DNA from: Liolophura sinensis
Lineage: Eukaryota; Mollusca; Polyplacophora; Chitonida; Chitonidae
NCBI RefSeq assembly: GCF_032854445.1
Contig: NC_088295.1
Span: 67,067,249-67,127,248 of the forward strand
Length of the DNA: 60,000 nucleotides
Direction: 5' to 3'
Shown: piece after piece, positions 51,601 through 57,600 of the stretch
Layout of the letters: each line of letters starts with the position of its first letter
Numbering within the stretch: the stretch's first letter is position 1
Position numbers and translations under genes: made by a program
The notes under the pieces: generated by a model
The model's database searches: none
What the model saw: only the letters and a program-made list of their open reading frames with translations
What the model was told of the DNA's origin: nothing

Positions 51601-54600
51601 AATTCCATTAATGTCTTCAAATTTTAGAACTTGATTGAAGAATAACTTTGATATCACCTCAATAGTTAAATAGAATGAATGTTTTTAAATTTTATAGACA
51701 CCCTGCATTACGCTTCTTGGTAAGCTCAGCTGAATTTGGTTTTATAAGGATGGTTATTTCCATGTGGTTTCCAAGGAGTTCTGTAGTTGTTTTCGTTGAC
51801 CTTTCGAACGCTATATAAACTGTCATGGTGGACATGTAATGTTGAATTTCATTCATAATTACGTGCATGTATGATAATCTCTGTGGAGTTTTCATTGAGT
51901 TGTATACTTGTTTTCCAGTGACCTTGCAAGTCCTATATAAACTGAAAACTGCCAAAACCTTCGAGAAACCAAAAAGTCGTAGTGCTGATGGCCAGGATGA
52001 TGACCCGTTTGCCATCCAGATGATCCACCTCTGTGCGGAGAGTCGCATCCTGCTGGTGGCTGGCGCCACCCACGTCATCCTCTACAGGTTCAGTAAGCAG
52101 GAGATCAACGCAGAAGTCCCAGTAAGTACACACTACAGTAACGATTAGCTTGGCTCCGTTTGTGGTCAAAGATAGTCTGATCACAAACAGGACAAGGGCT
52201 TTACATACATGTGTCAGTGGATAAGGTTGTATCATCTTGTCATTGAATTTCATGCCTTAGAAACAAAAGACAGTACCGGTAATGCGCTTTCACAAAACTT
52301 TGAATGTCATATTTCTCATAACCTTTTAGGTAAAAAACAGTGTTTCAGTTGTAATGCTACATGTACCTTAAATGACCTAAAATTTGACCACAAATGGGAG
52401 CATTTTTTGGGCAAGTAGGTGTCATGAGATGAATCTTCTGGTGCTAAAATTTACATTTTCCCAGTAGAATATCATCCTACCTTTCAAAAAACCTCTCAAT
52501 GCACCTTTTTAAAATCAGTAAAAGTCACAGAATCTTGAAAAATGAGCAGCTTAGTCATGGAGGAAAGTTTAGGTCATTTAGAGTATGCCATGATTTATCT
52601 GAAGAGTTATGAAAACTACAGCTTTGGTTAGGTGGCCACCTGATCCTTAACTTTTGAAGGAGGCATGATGACATTGTGTTCCGTTACATATTTTTTATAA
52701 AATGCAAATCAGAGTGGTACTAAAAACTTTGAGAAGAGGTTTTTTATGAAATCCAAACTGTTTTTTTTTCTTTAGTAAAACTGGCATAGTTTCATTTCAA
52801 ATTACTTGTCAGTTGATGTGAATACAGCTTGATTGATTAGTTTAGGCAAACGTCTTCAGCCAGTGAAACAGATGAAGGTAATGCCATGCACTGGAAAGAA
52901 ATATCACACCGTTTTGTACTTTGATAGAATTTTTCTCCTCCTAATAAAGTTGTGTCCTGATGTGTTGCCTTTTTTTCTGTGGTATAAACTTATATCCTTT
53001 GTTATAATTATTGTCACAGTATATAATGAAGGAGAGTATTCCTAAGTGTCTTGTGATGAATATACATGAAGTTTACCCTGCTCTGCTCGTGGTGTGTTGC
53101 AGTGTTTAGAAGTTACCATATTGTACGATGTATACGACGACCTAGACTCTCCAGAGTTTGAGTACCCAAAGCCAAGTCTGGGTGCTGTCACTCAACAGAG
53201 CGGAAGTCTAGGCTCCTGCTCACAGTCCAGTAATACATCGGATTGTCCAAAGGTAAATAATTTGGAACATGTCCTTTTTATTTTTGCCTGTGATACAAAT
53301 TGTATAGCAGTCTGTGACATCGCTGCTTTTAACATATACATGCAAATTGTAATATGTTTTGAGGTTAAAAGCTTCATTACCAGAAAGAAGAACTAGAGTA
53401 GGCATAAAGGAAGGCATGAATACTGCTGGATAAAACGGTTCAACAAATGTGCTTAAGGTTTTATTAAATAAAACTTACTATTATAACTGAGAAAATTCAT
53501 CAGCATCAATTTTTTTTAGGGTATGGCTCTTTAATCCTCTCATAGATTAAGTTGACTATATTTACATGTACATGTACCTTTGTAACCTATGTTACAATAC
53601 CAACAGTATGTCACAACTTAAGCTAATTGTAACTTGCATGACTCGAAAAAAATTTTGAACCATGCCCAGTTAATACATGAAGTTTAACTCTGAAAACAAA
53701 GGCTTCATGGTGATTGATGATGAAAAAGTCAGAAGTATACACTGTATTACAAGGAAAATTTATCACGGACACAGCTTGGTTTTGAATGCCCAGCTGTTTC
53801 AGTTATATAGATTACAGCCTCCCTCAGGCTTGTAGCAAAATACTGTACATATGAAAAAAATTAATCAAAGTTTTCAACTGGAATCTCTGTCTCTGTTCAT
53901 TGCAGCATGAACCTAGCCACAGGGCAGTGGTAATGCATTACAATTGTCGTTTTGAGACATTTTTCATTTTTCTCACGATTTAATAGTCAGCAGTGTTATT
54001 CAGTTAGCTGTACCTACATGTATCTGTATAATGTTATGCGTTTGTCCAGTATCATAGCAGAGTGTTATTTGTAGCTCCCTACACATCTATTAAAGTACAG
54101 TTTATACATGTAGATAGCACATGGTATATGCAGTTGTATAGATATGCTAGAAGCAATTTATTTTGATCAGCTCTCTGCACACGTACTGAAGCCTAGTTCA
54201 TTGGACGCTGGGCTAAGTGTTTATTCTACGAGACATGCACCTTATAAAGTATTCATTGTTTCCACTTCACTCCAGATTTTTTTTTATCTTCACACTGTGC
54301 TGTGTTAGCTGTATAAAACTAGGCTAAGCATTTTATCTACAAGCAGTTTTCCTGTTTTGGGCTTTTTTTTAACCTACACAATTTATAGTCTTCTTCAATA
54401 CTGAAACATGGAACATAAACTAGCATATGATGGAGAGGTTTTAGTTTATTTATTTTTTATCTGTACTGCATCTATGCAGTTAACATACTTTTTAATAGTT
54501 ACTGGCTGTGTGTTAGAATGGGTAGTGTCAGCCAGGACTGACACTACCCAGAATTTAACTATGTACAGAAATGTGTTCAGAAATCATATCAGTTGCTTCT

Positions 54601-57600
54601 TCTAAAGAGAGCCATGAATCTCGGTGACCATTATTACAGTTTTATTTGGCTCAGTCCAATCCAATTTCCCAGCAGGATTTCTAAAAAACAGAGCACAGTA
54701 AATAAAGTGCAAAAATATTCATGTCACATCATTGCATGATTTTTTACATGCACTATTTTTATTCCTTAGTTGCAGTAGACTATTAAGTGTCATCAGAACA
54801 CATTGGGTACTTTATTGCCTCGTTATATTTGTTCAGAAGCCTTGCTGTTTGCTTTGCCTGTTATAGCTCCAGATTTGCCTGGTTGGTTCAGGTGGCAGAA
54901 GCTATATACAGTGAAAGTTAAGCAAGATATATGGATTATTCTACATCTGCATATTAGGGGCCTGGAGACAGTTGATATCAATAGTATATGTGACATATTA
55001 ACTTCTGTTTGGGTTAATTCCTGGCAGTGAGTACTAGCTATACGAAGTGTAACACATGTAATTGTATGTTTTGGTCACCTATTCTTGATATATTGTATAA
55101 TCCAGCATTTATTTTAAGCCCTTTGTTGTACATATTGAGGTTCATTATTGATTTTCTCAAGACAAGTGGCTTATATAGAAGTACCAGTACTAATACAGTA
55201 TAAGCACGTGTAATTTGGCTGCGAAACGTAGTCATATCTACATGTGGAGTCTTAGAAGTTATAATAAGTTACAGTTGAGTTTCAGGAGAACCAGTATTTT
55301 GATGGAAAAATTGACTAGATTTTGGGGTGCTTGTGTTTTGGGTGGGGAAAGGAGGGAATATTAGACCTCATCATCATGCGTGGGTACATTCACCTGGATA
55401 ACTTGTACATGTGTGTATTCAAGTCCTGATGGTTAATATCTGTTGGTCCTTGTATGTTAGCAGGACAATGTCACCAGTGTGAAGGTAAGGACTGGCGCCC
55501 GGAAGTGGGGGCCTGGGTACCAGCCGTGCCTGGCCAGCGTCCTTACCTGGGTAGACGGAGAACCCCCGGGGAACGTCACAAGTATCTCCCTCAACTCTTC
55601 CTATGGACTGTGAGTTGCTAATGTCAACACCTTAATAATTCAGACCTTTCTCCTACAGCCACTTTTATCATAATCACTCTCAGTAAGTTAGTCTTCCGTT
55701 TTCATGGAGAAATGTTATAACAGGGTCGGTGGAAACTGAATATGGAATTGCTGATATTTCAATTATCATGATTTTATTTGTTTTTCTTGTTTTTTTTTTT
55801 TGTTTTGTTTTTTTTTTTTGTTTTTTTTTTATCATTTGGTTTGACCATAAAGACTTTAGGTTGTCTTACTGCTGGTAAAAGTAATATGTTATTTTAAAAA
55901 TGTATATTAATCATTTAAATAATGAAGTATAAAAATTCATAATAGTATTTTGCTCAGATAACCTTAGGCCCTGATGTTGTTGTTTTTCATTATCATTGTT
56001 CTTGATCTTCATCAGCATGGCATATGGAAATGAGTCTGGCTTGGCAATTATAGACTTTCTGCAAAAGACATGTTTGCTAAACCTGGGCACCCCAGATTTA
56101 TATGGTAAGGTGTTTGTCCTATATATTTTTGATTATTACCCATAATTTCTGCCCAGAATGTAATGAAATGAAATCAAGGGAAACAGATGCTATCCATATT
56201 TCATTTTATTACACTATGCAATGTCTGCAACCTTTTGTTAATTGTTTCCTCCATAATTGTTGATTTTAATGCAGTGTTTGGGTTGCTAAAAATAATTGTT
56301 TTTAGTGTTGTATCCTGGGGAGTGGGTTGCGGCTTAGTAGCTAAGACGCCTGTCAGTCAGTAGAATAAACCCAGGCATTGGTTCAATCATATCCTTGTAT
56401 GCCACTCATGCGAAAGTTTGTCAATAAGTTATGTGAGAACTGACCGCCTGGGTCAGGGCCTATAGTTAGTGTCATAAAGCACATTTAGCACATGAGCAAG
56501 TGTCACAACATGTCCTATGGCTGATGGTACTGAAGACATTGGTTTGCTGTTGTAGATACAGTGTGCCTATTTTGTAATTATACGAGCTTTGAGACCAGGT
56601 TCCTAGTATATTAGTGTATTTCACCGGAGTTTGGCCAGAAAAATGCACTTTCAAAAGCACACACTGCCCAAAAACAAAACCCCTCTAGAGTAGCCATAAA
56701 TGTTGGATGAATCAGTGAGAATTAAATAAAATTTGTCCCTTGAAGAAAGCTAAATTTCAGGTGAAATACACTATACTGGATTACAAAGATAACTGTCATG
56801 CCATTTTCTGTAGGCTCCATGGACCCTTATCAGAGGGCACCCAGGTCCCCAAAGGGCAAACGACCTGTGAATCTTGAGTGTGTTAGTCAAACCCCTGCCT
56901 TCAACGAGGAAGTGAAGTCCCCTACAAATGATCAAGTAGGTAGAAAACATTGGCTTGTGCTTCCCCAGGGCGGTAACTGTAATATTTCTATTAAAATGAA
57001 CACAAGTTCTGCTTTGATCAGAGCTATAATTATTGCCTTTTTATGATATAATTATTATATCACCTGTCTCTTACACATATTTATTGATTTGAAGCAAACT
57101 TTAATGTGAAATTTCGTGTTAAATGCCGTGATAGAACGTTATAAATTCCGTGGAGAATATGAAAGCTGCTGCTTGTAGATGCTTATGTAAGAGAACATGG
57201 CATGTTACGTACTTGTATCTATTTGGACCTGTTTTACTGAAGCCAATTTCCCGTCATGGTCTCCTGGGTATTGTGACTGTTGAGTTTTATGATGATGTAC
57301 ATGTTTGTCACCCTGTTTAATACATTCTTTATCGGTATATCAAATTGCTTCCCCTATGTCAAAGTACCCTGTGTGTTTTATATTATACATGTAAAGCTGT
57401 GTTGATTGATTGAATAAATTTGCATGGTTAAAATCGATTTGCTCATGATAAATGAAAAGGTGTAATTGAAACATATACCAAAGAAAACACCTACCACTGA
57501 ACACCTCCCCCCTCCCCCTTCACCTATCCTACCCACAATCCCCAAGACAAAAGAAATGAAATTAAAGACAAATTTATGAACAACAGTTAAGCATTGTAAT

